From contig JAUPFV010000005.1 in assembly GCA_036936605.1 (NCBI GenBank), positions 511,001 through 575,000 of the forward strand: a DNA stretch of 64,000 nucleotides. Reading direction: 5' to 3'. A program made the translations under genes and the position numbers. The first letter of the stretch is position 1. The number at the start of each line of letters is the position of its first letter. Below the pieces are notes generated by a model. It ran no database searches. It was not told the DNA's origin and saw only the letters and a program-made list of their open reading frames with translations. Shown here one piece after another: positions 1 through 12,429 of this stretch. Origin of the DNA: Limnanthes douglasii subsp. nivea. Lineage: Eukaryota; Streptophyta; Magnoliopsida; Brassicales; Limnanthaceae.

Positions 1-1912
1 CTTATTCTAACTCTTGAATTTAAGTATCAATCTTTTAAGTTCCTGCCAAAAAACTTAAATAGGAAAATCAGACTAGTCTTTTTTTCTAGTTTTCCTCAAC
101 CATATTTAAGAAATCGGGGTGTAAGGTCCAAATATTTTGGAACTTGAATGAGGTTTAATTCTATTGTGAGTATCATAAGTAGTTATACACGAAGAGGTAT
201 GGCCTATGTTTGACATTGGTGTTTTCAAAATAGTTCATTCAAACTGAGTTATATAACATTTTATCAAGCCTCTTCTTTTGTGATTGTTGGTCCAACTAAA
301 TTTTGAGATAATATAACCAACATCCTCTAGTTGACAGTCAATAATGGTACTGTTAAAGTCAGTATTTCTCCTCAAGCATAATGTAGAGCAGGATAATTGC
401 GCATAAGAGTTGGTGACTGCATTAAAAATCACCCATAACTATCCACTCACTAGAACAATATGCCAAATCTCTTAAATTATCCGAAAGAACTTTATTTTAT
501 TCTCTTATACATTTTTCATAAACTACATAGACTAGAAACTATTTATGCAATGAAGAATTCTATATTTTTAAGTGTAGAAGTTACTTTTGATTTGTAATAG
601 TTTTTACTAATAAGTATCCATATCTTATTAGTAATGTTAGCAATACCAACATGAAAACCAACAATTCTATATATATTTTCTAGATTATCCACATATATCA
701 CGGGCTCTTGGATAACTACAAAATCAACCTTTTGATTTCTAATAATAAATTTAAGCCTTGTTATTGTTCTTTTGTTCCAATACCTCTTACATTCCAACTT
801 ATGATTACAATAGTCATTTGATGGTCAATTGGTAGGCAAGACAGACCCTTTGTCATGAAATACTTTGATAGTAATAAAACCTTTATGAGGTTTAATTTTG
901 GCCTTCTTCATTTTATTACTTAGGATATTCTTGAAATATTTTCCTTCCTCAATGTTACCAAGGACAAGGGATGAAGGAATACTATTAGTGAAGCTTAATT
1001 TAGGAGAATTTATCTTTGTATATGAGGTATCCAATTCATAGATAGCTGAAAATAATGCTCATGTTTTAATAGATTATAATGCTTCAATTATATAAGAATC
1101 TTGAAGATCTGAAATATCCTTATTATTCTCTGTTTTGTTGATCATCTCATTTAAATTATTTTTTAATAATTGATAGGTGATGATTGTGAATATTGTGTTT
1201 GCTCTTTTGATTGAGTGATTTCATCTAATTGAATATTGATTGCTAGAATTCTCGTTTATATGAACTTATTCTTGTTTTTGGAATGTTGTTTCTTCTTGTT
1301 TGCTATCTATTCCATCTGAATTCACATCCTTGATGATTATAGATTTAACCTTATGAACCTTTTTTTTCTGTTAGATTGAAAGGTTTAGTAAGAGATATTG
1401 ATTGATCTTTGAATATATTTGCATTATGGTCTTCTTTAGTTGTCAACTGTTTCATACAATTAGATTCTTTGTGACCTGGATGAAAGCAATCAGAGCAGTA
1501 ATGTGTCCATATTTAATATCTTGTAAAAAAAACATTTTCTCCAAAACATATCCAAACTTTAGTTAGAAGGTTCTTTGAGACATTCAGTTATCTTACAACA
1601 ATTGAACATTCCTCTGTTTTTGTAGGGGACTCAAACTGTTAGAGGATTGCCTATTGACTAGGCTATGACCTTAATCGTGTCTTCATTGTACATATACTCG
1701 AGTATATTTTGAAGAATGATCCAAACTAGGGTTATTGGGGATTCTATCGTATTGTGAAAGAAGAAACTCCGTTGCATAATCATCATTGTATGTTGACCAA
1801 TGGTCCAAACATTCTTTCTTTACAACTTCCTAATATTTTCGTGAAGATCCAACTCTATCATAACATATCTAGGATCCCATAGGGCTAGACTAAACTTACC
1901 ACAAAAACATAT
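1..1912 (-). mobile_element. L1-type LINE fragment (ORF1 plus start of ORF2), degenerate
   Basis: On the minus strand the order is a LINE ORF1 remnant (about 1,912 to 1,300) followed by the start of ORF2 (about 800 to 1). ORF1 resembles the DUF4283 domain of plant LINE gag-like proteins, with phrases such as WIILQNILEYMYNE and SIGNPLTV. It is followed by an intact CX2CX4HX4C knuckle near 1,459-1,500 (CSDCFHPGHKESNC). ORF2 starts with the AP-endonuclease region: 797 to 543 has RLKFIIRNQKVDFVVIQEP, and 432 to 235 has FNAV and DVGYIISKFSWTNN, the usual endonuclease landmarks. Frameshifts and stops break every frame. RT would lie beyond the window edge. Two related copies are at 18,840-19,583 and 20,852-22,335. 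Confidence 0.75.
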
Positions 1913-2091
1913 CTAGGATCCCATAGGATCCCATAGGATCCCTAATATTTTCCTAATATTCACCCACTTACTGTTTCTCCAAACCCTAGATCGAAACCAC
2001 AAGCCTCCAACTTTCCCAATTCTGTCAAACCCTAGATCACACAGCCACCTTCTCCTTCTCTGAAACTTCTTCTTCTTCAACTATTCTAACT
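1913..2091. other. Junction segment: short direct repeats and CT-rich leader-like DNA
   Basis: The motif CATAGGATCC is repeated head to tail at about 1,900-1,945, where LINE homology stops. The next 150 bases are rich in C and T and contain two AAACCCTAGATC motifs, the look of a plant 5' untranslated leader. No ORF follows, because block A of the duplication starts at about 2,092. This could be a transduced or captured leader fragment; that is inference only. Confidence 0.3.
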
Positions 2092-4903
2092 GTGGTTGGA
2101 TAATTTGTTCCATAACTGAATCAGATAGTTTATCAATTAGTGTTCATTTCAAAATCTCTGCATCATTTCTACATTCTCTTTTTCATTTTTACACCGAGGC
2201 AAACTTCTTTCTCCCGTTCAGCTCGTCCTATTATTAATAGATGTTCTTTTCAAAAGAAAAAAAAATTGATGGTAATTCTCCGTCAGAAAAGAAAGTATGC
2301 CTGAAATTCTAATTAACAATATAAATTCGTAAATTCTAACGAGACACTCTAAACTTCAACATTAAATACGACACATTTCGACTAAACATTTCAGCTGTAC
2401 ATAACTAGTGACAAATCTGTTTTTGTTCTAAGTGCTAAAACATAGTAAACTAAAATCAATTGTAATATTATCCTAAACGAGTGAAATAGTATTAAATATT
2501 AGAGGAATAATAAATTTTTAAATAACTCTTGGTATAGAACATGAACATGCATCCTTAAAAAACATTTAATTACCATTTTAAAAAAGAAATATAGTAGCAT
2601 AGTTTAATTTAATTATTAAAAACAAACATAAATAATTACTTTCAACTTTCTCTGCACCATAAATATGTAATATGTTAGATTCACAGTAATATTAAGATCC
2701 AGAGAAGAGCCAATCACATTATTTAGAATTTTCAAAACTGAAGCATCTGTTTTGTTTGGTTCTTGTGGAGGACTATTGCAAGAGTTACCTGATTGCATAA
2801 GTATATTAATAAGGTTGCAAGATGCGTGTATGTATGCAATTCTTATAAGAATGGATATACACATACTCACATGAAGGCTGAGAAAGAAAGTTGCTTGCTG
2901 GTGGTTTTTTGTTTAAACCCTACTTCTTAACTAGGGTTCGTCTTTCAAATAATCATGCTAATAGAGAAAGAATAAAAGAAAAACATTATTAGAATTCGAA
3001 TGAAATCATACCCCTATCCTATTGTTGTAAAACAATTGACTATAAAACCACCGAGATCCAAAAGAAGACTAGGTTCACATAAAAAAAAATCTGATATGAA
3101 CATTATAAAAAAAGTAATAAATTCATAAATCATACATTAGCAGTCCTACTTTGCTGGTGGTGGGGGCTGGCGTTCGGGGTTTGTGAGAAGGTTGAAGAGA
3201 AAAGCCTTGTATGTATTTATATATATATATATATATATATATAGGGTTTGGGTTTGAGTATCTCTTAAATGGACCCGAGGCCCCTCTCTAACCATTTATC
3301 ACTTACCACCAAGCCCACCATCCTGCTTTCACATTTACGTTTTTAAATTTACAAGTCAACCCTACAAAAATATTTATATACTATAATTACATTTTTCTAA
3401 ATACTTTTTAAATACTAACTTTCTTTCTATTCCTTTATCTTTTTTTATATATATATAAATAAAGTGGCAGATGCATGTAGGGATTTGGAGGGGCTGACCC
3501 CTTACCATATAATATAGGTTAATTTATATAGTTAATTTTGGGATAATAATTTTTTAATAAAAAATTTAATTTAAAAATATAAAATAATTGTTATTTTAAG
3601 GAAAATTCTAAATTAAAATCTTGGATAATGACGGGTTTATGGTAAAGTTTAAGTAAAAATATTTATTAATTAGAAGATTTTACGTAATCTTATTTTTTTT
3701 ATTCAAAATATTTTTTTCAATAATTTGTTTCGATTTTATTTGGTTTAATCTTTCACTCCCAAAATTGATTTTATTTTTATATTACTTGATTCCTGTATGC
3801 ATTGGGATTAATCTTATCATTAAAGTTAATGGATCATTGTTTGTTAATGATAGAGATAAATTAAGAAGATGAAGATTGTAATTAGATAAATTAAAGAAGA
3901 AGATTTAGTGAAATAACTCAAACAAGATGGAGAAAAATGAAGAAGATGAAATTTTTAATAAAATAGATTATAGAATGTTGAGATTTTAATTAAATAAATA
4001 AAATCATATAGAGAAAGGAAGAACACGATAATAAATAAATAAATAAATAACATGGATAGCCAAAATTCAAAGTTACATATATAGAAAACTTACATATTAA
4101 TGAATACATTTACTTTTTTTTAGTTATCAAATTTGTATTTACTTCCATAGTATCTTTTAAAATATTTTTTAAAGTATATTTTAAATAATAATTCTCATTT
4201 TATTATTTTATATTTATTAAAAAAAAAAATTAGCAATATATCATGATTTGTATTGATAAAAGAATTAATTTTATTTTTACATGATTATACACATAATTTT
4301 TTTTTTAAATTTGTTTTCAATAAAATAATTTATTTATATTATAAATTATGTTTAATACAAATTTGATATTATTTCCATGTATTTTCTATATAAAAAATGA
4401 TTTTATTTCCATATATTTTTAATAAATATCTTTTAAATAACAAATTTGATTTTACTTCATCTATTTTCAAAAATATATTATATAATAAATTTGATTTTGT
4501 TATATATTTTTTTTAAACATCTTTTAAAATAATATATTAAGAAATATTAAGATTTATAGTTAAATATTATTTTTATATGTAATAAACAATATATTAAGAC
4601 ATGTTGGAAATCACTTAAAGTAGTTGTATACAACGAGAGAAACTTGTTTTTTAAATGATAATTTAAAATTTTTAGGAAACCATTATACGACCAAAGAATC
4701 TTGTAGAATGAATTTTATAAAAAAATATAATACCCCCTTAGTTTGATTCGTGGATCCGCGACTTACAAGTGAAATAATTTTCTATTATTATAATTATAAT
4801 AATAATTTATATTTACAATTTATTATTTTCTATTTATTATTTTCTTTTTTCTTTCTAAAAGCTTTAGTTTAACATTAACAATTAATTTTTGAATTATAGT
4901 TAG
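2092..4903. other. AT-rich spacer of block A
   Basis: No coding region is supported here. The stretch starts with the sequence that forms the right arm of a long hairpin in block B. It also has an (AT)n run at about 3,217-3,242 and long A/T-rich tracts from 3,360 to 4,880. Short ORFs in it show no recognisable composition or domain. Confidence 0.6.
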
Positions 4904-5426
4904 TGCCATGACAAAAGTCCAAGTCTCCGTCACACACAGGCAAGCTTACGCTCCTCCAAATCAAATAAATCACCATCTAATTGTCAAAAATCTGGAGATC
5001 ACCTCAACCGTACTAATATTTATGGGGACGATACTGAGAATAATCAACTTCCTGCTTCAACAAGCATTCCTATTACTGAATATGGAGATACATAGACTAT
5101 GGCTTTCCTAAATGAGACTCAGCTTTATAGGTTTAGAAGGGTGCTCTATAAGTAAAGCATCTCAACTTTTGAATGAGCAGTGGGATGTTGTAATGCATCT
5201 TTATAATGATACAACAATAGATTTATCTGAAAGACCTTCGAATGTATATGGGACGTAATGCATTGCCTTTGGGGCAAATACGACTTCCTCAACAGATGAT
5301 ATCTTAAACAAACAATTTTGGACCTCCATTGAGCCCACATATGGATTTCTTGGGGAAGTTCTGCGTTCAATGTCACATACTAAAAGTAGTTATAACAACC
5401 AACACTTCACTTTGGACAGAGTTTAA
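4904..5426 (+). pseudogene. Unrecognised gene fragment (exon-like), copy A
   Basis: After a good acceptor-like site (TATAGTTAG) a plus-strand frame reads CHDKSPSLRH..., then ITEYGDT, a TAG stop, TMAFLNE, and after an 8-bp deletion relative to copy B continues with KASQLLNEQWDVVMHLYND, a TAA stop, and a tail that ends FTLDRV before a TAA at 5,424-5,426. The reading frame is far longer than expected in such AT-rich DNA, and the same frame is kept in copy B, which suggests a former coding exon. I do not recognise the protein. The two in-frame stops and the deletion make it non-functional as it stands. Confidence 0.4.
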
Positions 5427-6528
5427 TTATGCAACGGATTTGTGATATTATCATTTAAAATCAACCCAAAGAAGTTTGTTGTATTGGATTGTAAAGGGCC
5501 TTATTGGATTAGAATCGATATGTTCTTAAAACTTTGAGGCTGTTTTTCCATACTGGACCAGAATCGTGAAATAGATCTAATCCGAGTTTTGTTTAATATC
5601 CAGACAAACCTAGACCGTGTCCACCCCTAGTTTTGAAATACATATTGAAAACTGAAAAAACAAAAGTGATAGTCTTAACGAACCAAAGACAACATAACCT
5701 TCTAGACTTGTGTTTTTCCTTACCGTTAGCTTCAAAAAGACATAAACTTAGCAAACTCTTGGTCTTTTATAACATTAATTATCCTAAGTTCAACCATTAT
5801 AAACTTAGCAAACTCTTGGTCCAAAGTTTGGTGTTGTGTGTTTGGCAAGTTGAATGATTTTTTGTCTTGGAGTTCGACGTTGTCTTTTAATTCTTATAGA
5901 GCTAATGGTTTGTTATTTGCTTATGATTAACGTTGTTTATAAAAAATAACTCATACCTATTATGATGGAATGTCCAAAGAAAAATTTCAGAATATGCAAG
6001 ATTTTATTATTGATCGTGGTTCGTAAAACCCTTCTTGAAGATTATAGTTATATAAAGATACGATCTAATACTTCATGTTTAGATGAGTAGTGAAACTTAG
6101 TTACGAATGTAGCATTGTTCGATAAATATTTTTCTTTTTATTTATGTTGCTTTGTCTAGTAGCCTGATTTTATCCCTCAATTTAATCGGCATTCTATGCC
6201 AAACAACAAAAAACAATAATTTTTTGTCAAAACAAAATTATTTGTGAAAAATATATGTGTACTGTAGATCTTATAATTATTACTTGGACCATGTTATATA
6301 AATTTTCAAATCTAAAACACAATATAAATAAAGAAAATCTCTATATTAATTATTTTAAAACTGTTAATTGACGGTAAAAGAATTGAAACTACTAATTATG
6401 AGAATCAAAAGAATCAAAACTACTAACTAACCATATTAAAAAAAATTAAACTACCGGTTGGTCCATTTGAAAATACTTCACTCCATTATCCTACTAATCT
6501 AATTTATTACATGATCGATATGTCCTTA
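5427..6528. other. AT-rich spacer
   Basis: No gene is supported. The segment at 5,520-5,630 ends in TGTCCACCCCTAG, which resembles the end of hAT-type MITEs, but I could not find the matching opposite end. Confidence 0.5.
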
Positions 6529-6542
6529 ATGTTACACATTTG

Positions 6543-6761
6543 TTTTTTTTTTCGGAGGGAACCCGCAGCCGCTACTCATAGTGCAATGAGTGCGCACAGG
6601 GTAAACCCTCAGTCTGACGCGATAGCCTGCAAACCAACGCCAGAAGGTAAACCACACAAGGTGACAGGCTCAGCCGGAAAGCGTATGTAGAGGGACTCGA
6701 ACTCATGATCTTTTGATCATAAGAATGCCATACTCAACCAACTCGGCTACCCGTTAGGGGC
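6543..6761 (-). mobile_element. tRNA-derived SINE with target-site duplication
   Basis: Read on the minus strand, the head is tRNA-like, with a perfect pol III A box (TAGCCGAGTTGG, plus-strand 6,738-6,749) and a near-perfect B box (AGTTCGAGTCC, 6,693-6,703). A non-tRNA body and a terminal A run follow (the T run at 6,542-6,552). The sequence ATGTTACACATTTG occurs on both sides (6,529-6,542 and 6,762-6,775), a 14-bp or slightly longer target duplication typical of LINE-mobilised SINEs. Other copies lie at 27,086-27,295 and 33,006-33,426. Confidence 0.85.
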
Positions 6762-6775
6762 ATGTTACACATTTG

Positions 6776-7440
6776 TTGGACATATTTGGTTTGGATAAAT
6801 TACACAATTGTCAAGCATAATGATCCACAAACTTCAAATAAATTTAAACTAGATATTAATAGGTAATAAATGATTTTTATATATTTATTGAAACATAAAA
6901 TCAGTTTGAATATTCAATCATATTTTATCTAAGTAATTTTGACTTAAGTTCAGAGATATATTATTTTTATATAACAAACTTATCTATACAATATACTATG
7001 ATTATTTTTATAATTTTTATAATTAAATATCTTGACATGTATGTTTTAAATATATTTCATAAGTTATTAAAATCTAATTTATATTGAAACAAAATAATAA
7101 AAGATCAATCGAATTAAATTACGTTTGAAATTTTCTAAATGAAACTAAACTAACTTTTATATAAATCAATTAAACGGAATAATTTTGTTTGATTTGGTTT
7201 CTCCATTTTTTTAATTATATATTATGAATTTAAAATATTTATAACAAAAAATAATTAAAATTGAAAATAATAATTATTATTATAAAAAAAGAGTAACATA
7301 TAAGAGACATTCTATGGTATCAAAAATAGATTGGTTTTCCCTTAGTACTCTCGTGGCCACTCCCGTGGTTGATCTAATCAATTGAATGATCTACTAGTTT
7401 AGCAAATATTTTCTTGATGTCGAGACTCCATATGTACAAC
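6776..7440. other. AT-rich spacer
   Basis: I see no gene or clear repeat end. The sequence is colinear with 33,441-34,105 in block B. Confidence 0.5.
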
Positions 7441-8290
7441 TGAAAAAGCTTTCCCTAATTTTATTAGTGACAACCAAAAATGCCTAAGATATTAGAGACA
7501 TATAATTTTGACCAGAATTAGAATTCTGAAATAAAATCTGACCTTGTTGCTTTTCAGGATCCTTAGATCCACTTGAACCAGCATTGTTTCCACTTGAACC
7601 AACATTGTTTCCACCTGGACCAACATTACTTTTTCATTTTCCAACTCGACAATCCCTTCTAAAGTGACCAGGTTTGCCACATTTCCAGCATGCCATTTTA
7701 GGCTTTTTGCTGTTAAAATTATTGTTTTTGTTGTTTCCTTTAAACTTTCGTTTATTCCCCTTATCTGTATTTTCATTCTTAAAGAATCCGCTGCTTACAT
7801 CCATATTTACAGATGAGTTTCCCACTCGGTTTTTACCCTTGAGATTAATTATTTCATTTTGAGCCCTTAGAGACTCTTCAATCTTAAAATGACTACCAAG
7901 TTCGACTAGAGTCATTTCTTCCTTGTTGTGTTTCAGTGTGTGTTTAAAATCCTTCAATGAAGGAGGCAATTTGTCAATAACAGAATAAACCGATATACAT
8001 TCGTCCATTTTCATATTGTGTTGAACGAATTGACCCTGAATTCTTGGTAGTTCATTATACTGTTCCATTACAGGTCTAGAGTCAACCATTTTGTAATTTA
8101 TGAAATTACTAACTAGGAACTTCCTACTATAAGTATCTTCTGCCATGTATTTTGATTCTATAGAATCTCATAACTATTTTCCAGATTCGACATTTTGGTA
8201 TACATCAAACAAAGTATCAGACTACCGTTTGATATGTGGACTCGGCAGAAAATAATGCGCTAATATTTTCCCTCTCTTCTCAAAATTAAA
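7440..8290 (-). pseudogene. Ty1/copia gag fragment, copy A
   Basis: The minus-strand frame from 8,146 to 7,634 matches the copia-type gag (UBN2-like) family: MAEDTYSRKFLVSNF, YKMVDSRPVMEQYNELPRI and VIDKLPPSLKDFKHTLKH are typical. It ends in an intact CCHC zinc knuckle, CWKCGKPGHFRRDC (about 7,695-7,650), used to bind RNA in the capsid. Upstream, out-of-frame gag sequence extends to about 8,290. A short GN-rich linker follows toward 7,500 and then homology is lost before any protease motif. No LTR is visible. This is an isolated fragment lying between a SINE and a LINE. Confidence 0.75.
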
Positions 8291-8560
8291 AACAGAACAA
8301 CAATGGTCTTTCTTCTCCTAGTCACCGTAGCCAAAACTTTGAAGCAGTCCCTCCTTTCTCAATTCATCCTCCTTCTTTCAAATCCAATTCTTTCCTCTGT
8401 TTCACCTGCAAAAAGAGAAACCAAAAAAGAAATATTCATCCAATTTAACTTTCAGGCAAAGAAAGATATCCCAAACCCAAGCATTCTAAAAATATAATCG
8501 ATTAGAGCCTGTTTGGGATTTCAAATTCGAAACTTTTGGTTCCATTTTACATCTCAGAGT
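8291..8560. other. Unassigned 270 bp between copia gag fragment and LINE
   Basis: The segment has moderate GC content. A 64-codon plus-strand ORF here (8,303-8,497) has no recognisable features and is probably chance. The stretch may be the 3' end of the LINE on the minus strand. Confidence 0.4.
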
Positions 8561-10574
8561 CCATTTCGCAAGCCAATCCGCTGTTTGATTTTAGACTCTA
8601 GAGATGTATTTAAAAATCATCGTAGAAGACAGGGTTTTCCTGCAAATTTTCATTATAGGCTCTAGGAACCATGGCTCACCACCGAAAGCTAGATGATTTA
8701 TCAAAGTCTGACAGTCCGACTCAATATCAACATCATTGCGGTGGTTTTGCTTGCAGTTTAGCAAACTATCCAGCAATTGACGATCCTCGGCAATAAGGGA
8801 AAGAGTTTCCCATAAGTGTTCGCGTAACACTGAATCATCTGGCCTTGGGAATTTCTGAAAATGCAGCTCCTACTGGACTCGGCGTTGCTGAGAACGGAGG
8901 CGTCAACATTGAGCTTTATCCTACCGTCAGCAGGGGCTTTCCAGGCAAGGTAGCGAGGCTTATACTTAAAGTTAGAACAGTCCAAGGTAATATTCACATT
9001 CTTAGTTTTGTACCAATCTTTTATAGTCAGAGTATTCGAGACATCTAAAGATACAATTACTCTTTTGATGTAATTAATAGAATCATAAGTATTTCTCGTG
9101 ACAATAGAAAAATTAACCTTGTTTCTATTACGCCAAATGGTCTAGCATATAAGAGCCGACATCAAATTTTGATTACATGATTGATAACAATACGTTTATC
9201 AATACGAATCATGAAAATGTTGCAGAAGTAAGTCCATATTTGCTAAGCATGATTGAAATTCATGAAAATATGATTGATCTCTTTGTAATTCTTACAGAAT
9301 TGACACTTTGATGTTATTTGTAGGTGTGTTTTCTCCAAAACTGAATCGATAGGAATATATTTTATGATAAGTCTCCACAACAAAAAGGAAAACTTTCTAG
9401 GAATAAGACTATTCCAGATTTTTTTAAACATAGAAGAAGAAGAAGTTTCAATTATGATCTTTTCCCAAGTCAACTTTGAATTGAAGGTAACATCATTTGA
9501 ATACTTCCAAATTAGAGTATCCTCCTTGCTACTATCAATTGTAAAGGTTTGAATCAGGTTCATTTTTTCTGTAGGTAAGAAGGAAGACAAAGAGTAAGTG
9601 TCTCATTCTTTGTTCCTCCAGAAAGAATTTACTTTAGCTTGCAAATAGTTTCAATCATCAGTAGTAATATGATGATGATTTAATCAAACATCCCCCAGAA
9701 GTCTATCTTCCCCTTTCCTAGCAGCCATGTGACATTTAGCTCCGCCTCTCTTCTGATACCTGTAATTATTTTCCATATAAGAGAACATGGTCTGTTATAG
9801 TTCTTATAGAAATGATGATTATTTTTTGAATAAATGTTATGCATCATATTAGCAGAGAGGGATTTATTGATTCTAAAATTAAACCAGATCTTATGAGAAT
9901 AGACTTGTTGAATGTCAGTATTCCTTCTGATATCAAGACCACCCTCCCTGAAAGGCTTGCAAAGGGACTTCCAATCAGACCAGTGGATAGACTTCTCATT
10001 AAAATTTGATCTTCACAGAAACTTGTTCCATTAATAATACTGATAGACAATATGCAATTCTGAAGCCAATAACAAGGGATAGACATAAGAAAACTCAAAA
10101 TAAGGAATGTTTCTACTGTTTAAAGTAATCCCAATCGCATATCTTATCATTAATCTTATCGATGATCTTAATGTAGTTGCTATAACTATTGATTCTACTC
10201 TGATTAGGAGAGAGACAAGAGGTAAACTTCGTCTTGTTGATTCTACTATGATTAGGAGAGAGACAAGAGATAAGCTTCGTCTTGTTGATTCTACTCGGAT
10301 TAGGAGAGAGACAAGAGATAAGCTTCGTCTTGTTTTTATTAATGGCTTGCCTAGAAATCTTTTGATAAGAATCTAGGAATTCACAGAGCTTAGTAATGGA
10401 GTCCTGCAAGCTATTAGAGAAGATCAAAATGTCTTCTGCAAAAGCCAGACAAGGAATATACAGATTTGTTCTCGAATTATAATGCATTTTTGTGTTGTTC
10501 ATGTAAAGATTTTGGAGCCCTCTCAAAAGAAACTCTTCCCTAATGATGAAGAGACTTGGAGATAGGGGCGCCTT
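8560..10574 (-). mobile_element. LINE 3' half: RT remnant, zinc-binding region, RNase H (copy A)
   Basis: In minus-strand order: RT sequence at 10,574-10,113 (APLSPSLFII, YIPCLAFAEDILIFSNS with AEDI at the FADD position, then SITKLCEFLDSY); the zf-RVT region at 9,590-9,243 (MFKKIWNSLIPRKFSFLLWR, then CQFCKNYKEINHIFMNF); and an RNase H domain at 8,997-8,591 (WKAPADGRIKLNVDASV, then ESDCQTLINHL). This is the standard end of plant L1-type ORF2. It is broken by many frameshifts and the RT active site is mutated, so it cannot be active. Its RT begins abruptly at a junction with gypsy gag at about 10,574. Confidence 0.85.
10188..10336. repeat. In-frame 48-bp minisatellite inside the LINE RT (three units)
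   Basis: Three head-to-tail units of about 48 bp, beginning GATTCTACTCTGATTAGGAG, lie in the minus-strand RT frame and encode repeats of the type INKTKLISCLSPN.SR. Because 48 is a multiple of three, the repeat keeps the frame open. The same three units occur in block B at 36,904-37,052. Confidence 0.85.
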
Positions 10575-11026
10575 CCTTGAAATCAAGGACTTCTTCAACT
10601 AAGGCGATCCAATCTAGAAACTCCTCCGGTTCGAGACCCCCGTGGAACTCTGGGATCTCCAGTCTGAATCCAGATTCCCACCGGTTGTTGGTGTTCAGAT
10701 TAGAATCTCTCGATGGCGGCTGCTCAAAGACTTGGTCACGGCAGTCTTAGGGTGAATATTGATCCCTAACTTGTTCTCGCCGAGAAGCAAACGGATTCCA
10801 CTCGCGGCCCATCTCTCTCTCAGATCCCGACGGCTGGTTGCTCGAACCTGGAGCTCCAAATCCGTTGGTTTGGTTGTTCAACAGCCTGCGTAGTGCTTCT
10901 TGTACGTCTCTCAACTGATTTCCCAACGAGTGCATCTGTTCACCAACCTAGGATTGGAATTGACCGAATTCATCACGGTCGACCGATTCGGTGATCAGAA
11001 TAGTAGACTTCCCCCAAAAATATCGC
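10575..11026 (-). pseudogene. Ty3/gypsy gag N-terminal part fused to LINE (copy A)
   Basis: After the primer-binding site at 11,066-11,080 the minus strand encodes the start of a gypsy gag: HSLGNQLRDVQEALRRLLNN, SREREMGREWNPFASRRE-like text, and an FLDWIALVEE-like stretch near 10,600. The frame has several breaks. Gag stops at about 10,575, where LINE RT sequence starts in the same orientation. The complete version of this gag start is at 42,224-41,715. The arrangement is identical in block B. Confidence 0.75.
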
Positions 11027-11065
11027 TTTGGCGGCATACCGTCATTACCCACGCCGTAGGAACTC

Positions 11066-11080
11066 TGGCTCTGATACCAA
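11066..11080 (-). promoter_or_regulatory. Primer-binding site, initiator-Met tRNA
   Basis: The minus strand reads TTGGTATCAGAGCCA two bases after an LTR ending in CA, the standard tRNA-iMet primer site of plant LTR elements. It marks the plus-proximal end of an LTR remnant at 11,083-11,254. Confidence 0.85.
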
Positions 11081-11082
11081 TA

Positions 11083-11254
11083 TGGTAGCACCAAGCTACG
11101 AGATAGAACATGTGGCTGAAAAGTCAGAGAAAGAAGACGAACAATAGAAGATGGATAGTTCTAACCCTAGGTCAGAGTAAAAGATACTTTAAAGAAAATC
11201 AAATTCCATTCAAAAAAATCTGAGGCAAAACTAGGGTTTGGGAGCCTTTTATCA
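11083..11254 (-). repeat. Gypsy LTR remnant (3' part only) joined to integrase
   Basis: Sequence from 11,083 to 11,254 is homologous to the LTR portion at 42,270-42,439. The upstream part of the LTR is missing: at 11,255 it is joined directly to the integrase C-terminal coding sequence, which reads on into the LTR as the tail KGSQTLVLPQIFLNGI. This is a deletion junction, not a natural stop. Confidence 0.75.
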
Positions 11255-12423
11255 CGTTAAAAATGTTATGCGTCTTCATGTGGTTGGGTAGCTTCAACCT
11301 GTATGCATTGGGATTAATCTTTTCAATAATTTCAAACAGACCTACCTTCCTTGCAACCAACTTGTTGTACTCGTGTGCATGATAGCGATCCATGGTCAAA
11401 ACAGCCCATTAAAAAGTCCCCCACTGGAAACTCCACCAGGCGGCGCTTCTTATCTGCGGCAATCTTGTACTTCTGTGTTATTTCCTCCAGGTGTTTGGAG
11501 GTGTTCTCATGGATCTCCCATAGATCAAAAATGGCGTTCTCGACCTTAGCTGGAACCTTATCAAGCGTTGGGAAAGCTAAATCCATAGGACCCCGTGGGT
11601 TATAACCATAGACTACCACGAAGGGACTACACCCAGTACTGCGCTTGTGGTGCCGGTTGTAGGCGAACTCAACATGATAAAAGCGGGAATCCCATGCTTT
11701 CAAGTTCCCAAAGACTTATGTGCGTAAAATGTTTCTTAACGTTCGATTAGTTACTTCGGTTTGGCCGTCTATCTGCGGGTGATACGCGCTGCTAAAACTC
11801 AGCTTCATGTTTGTGAGGCACCACAAACTCCTCCAAAAATGCCCCACAAACCGCGCATCACGATCAGAAACGATATTCAAGGGTAGACCATGTAAGCGGT
11901 AGAGCTCACGAAAGTATGAATTAGCAACATTCACAGTATCTGTGGTTTACTTGCAGGCAATAAAGTGGGCTATCTTAGAAAACCTGTCAACCAATACAAA
12001 AATAGAATCGTTACCTCTCTATGTTCTTGGCAGCCCAGAGATGAAATCCATGCTGACACTTCGCCACGGTCTTTTCGGTATTGGGAGTGGTAGGTACATA
12101 CATGCGTTGGAGGATGTACCTTTTACCACCTGGCAAACCCGACAACCAGCTACAAAACGGATAACATATCGCCTCAAATGCGGCCAGAAGAACTGACTGA
12201 AGATAGAGTGAAGGGTTTGATCTCTACCTCCATGCCCCTTGTTGTGTCTCTCCTGTACAATCGGTAACCTCAAACTGCTCTCAGGAACACAAAGTAAATT
12301 ACCTTTGAAGAGGTAATTGTTGCTTACTGCAAAATCTATTCTCAAACCTGCGATGACATCCTCTAGAATATGACCAAAATATGGATCGATAGCCAGTAGA
12401 TCCTTCATCATCTCGAATCCCAC
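11255..12423 (-). pseudogene. Ty3/gypsy integrase, copy A
   Basis: Minus strand. The HHCC zinc domain is at about 12,240-12,110 (HNKGH, CRVC). The catalytic core has all three acids: D in VSMDFISGLP, D in SDRDARFVG and E in QIDGQTEVTN. The C-terminal region has FAYNRHHKRSTGCSPF and the GPY/F-like stretch KVGLFEIIEKINPNAYRLKLPNHMKTHNIFNV. Stops or frame changes split the domain into four pieces (12,423-12,019; 11,934-11,716; 11,703-11,332; 11,399-11,199). The integrase joins element cDNA to host DNA. The type resembles chromovirus-like elements, which I cannot confirm by eye. Confidence 0.85.
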
Positions 12424-12429
12424 AACTTC

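Noticed and set aside
5633..5857. 74-codon ORF conserved in both blocks (also 32,119-32,343)
   Set aside because: Conservation is explained by the block duplication; no domain, and an internal repeat KLSKLLV comes from a short DNA repeat.
6680..6760. tRNA-like sequence that could be called a tRNA gene
   Set aside because: No full cloverleaf, and it is attached to a SINE body with an A tail and target duplication.
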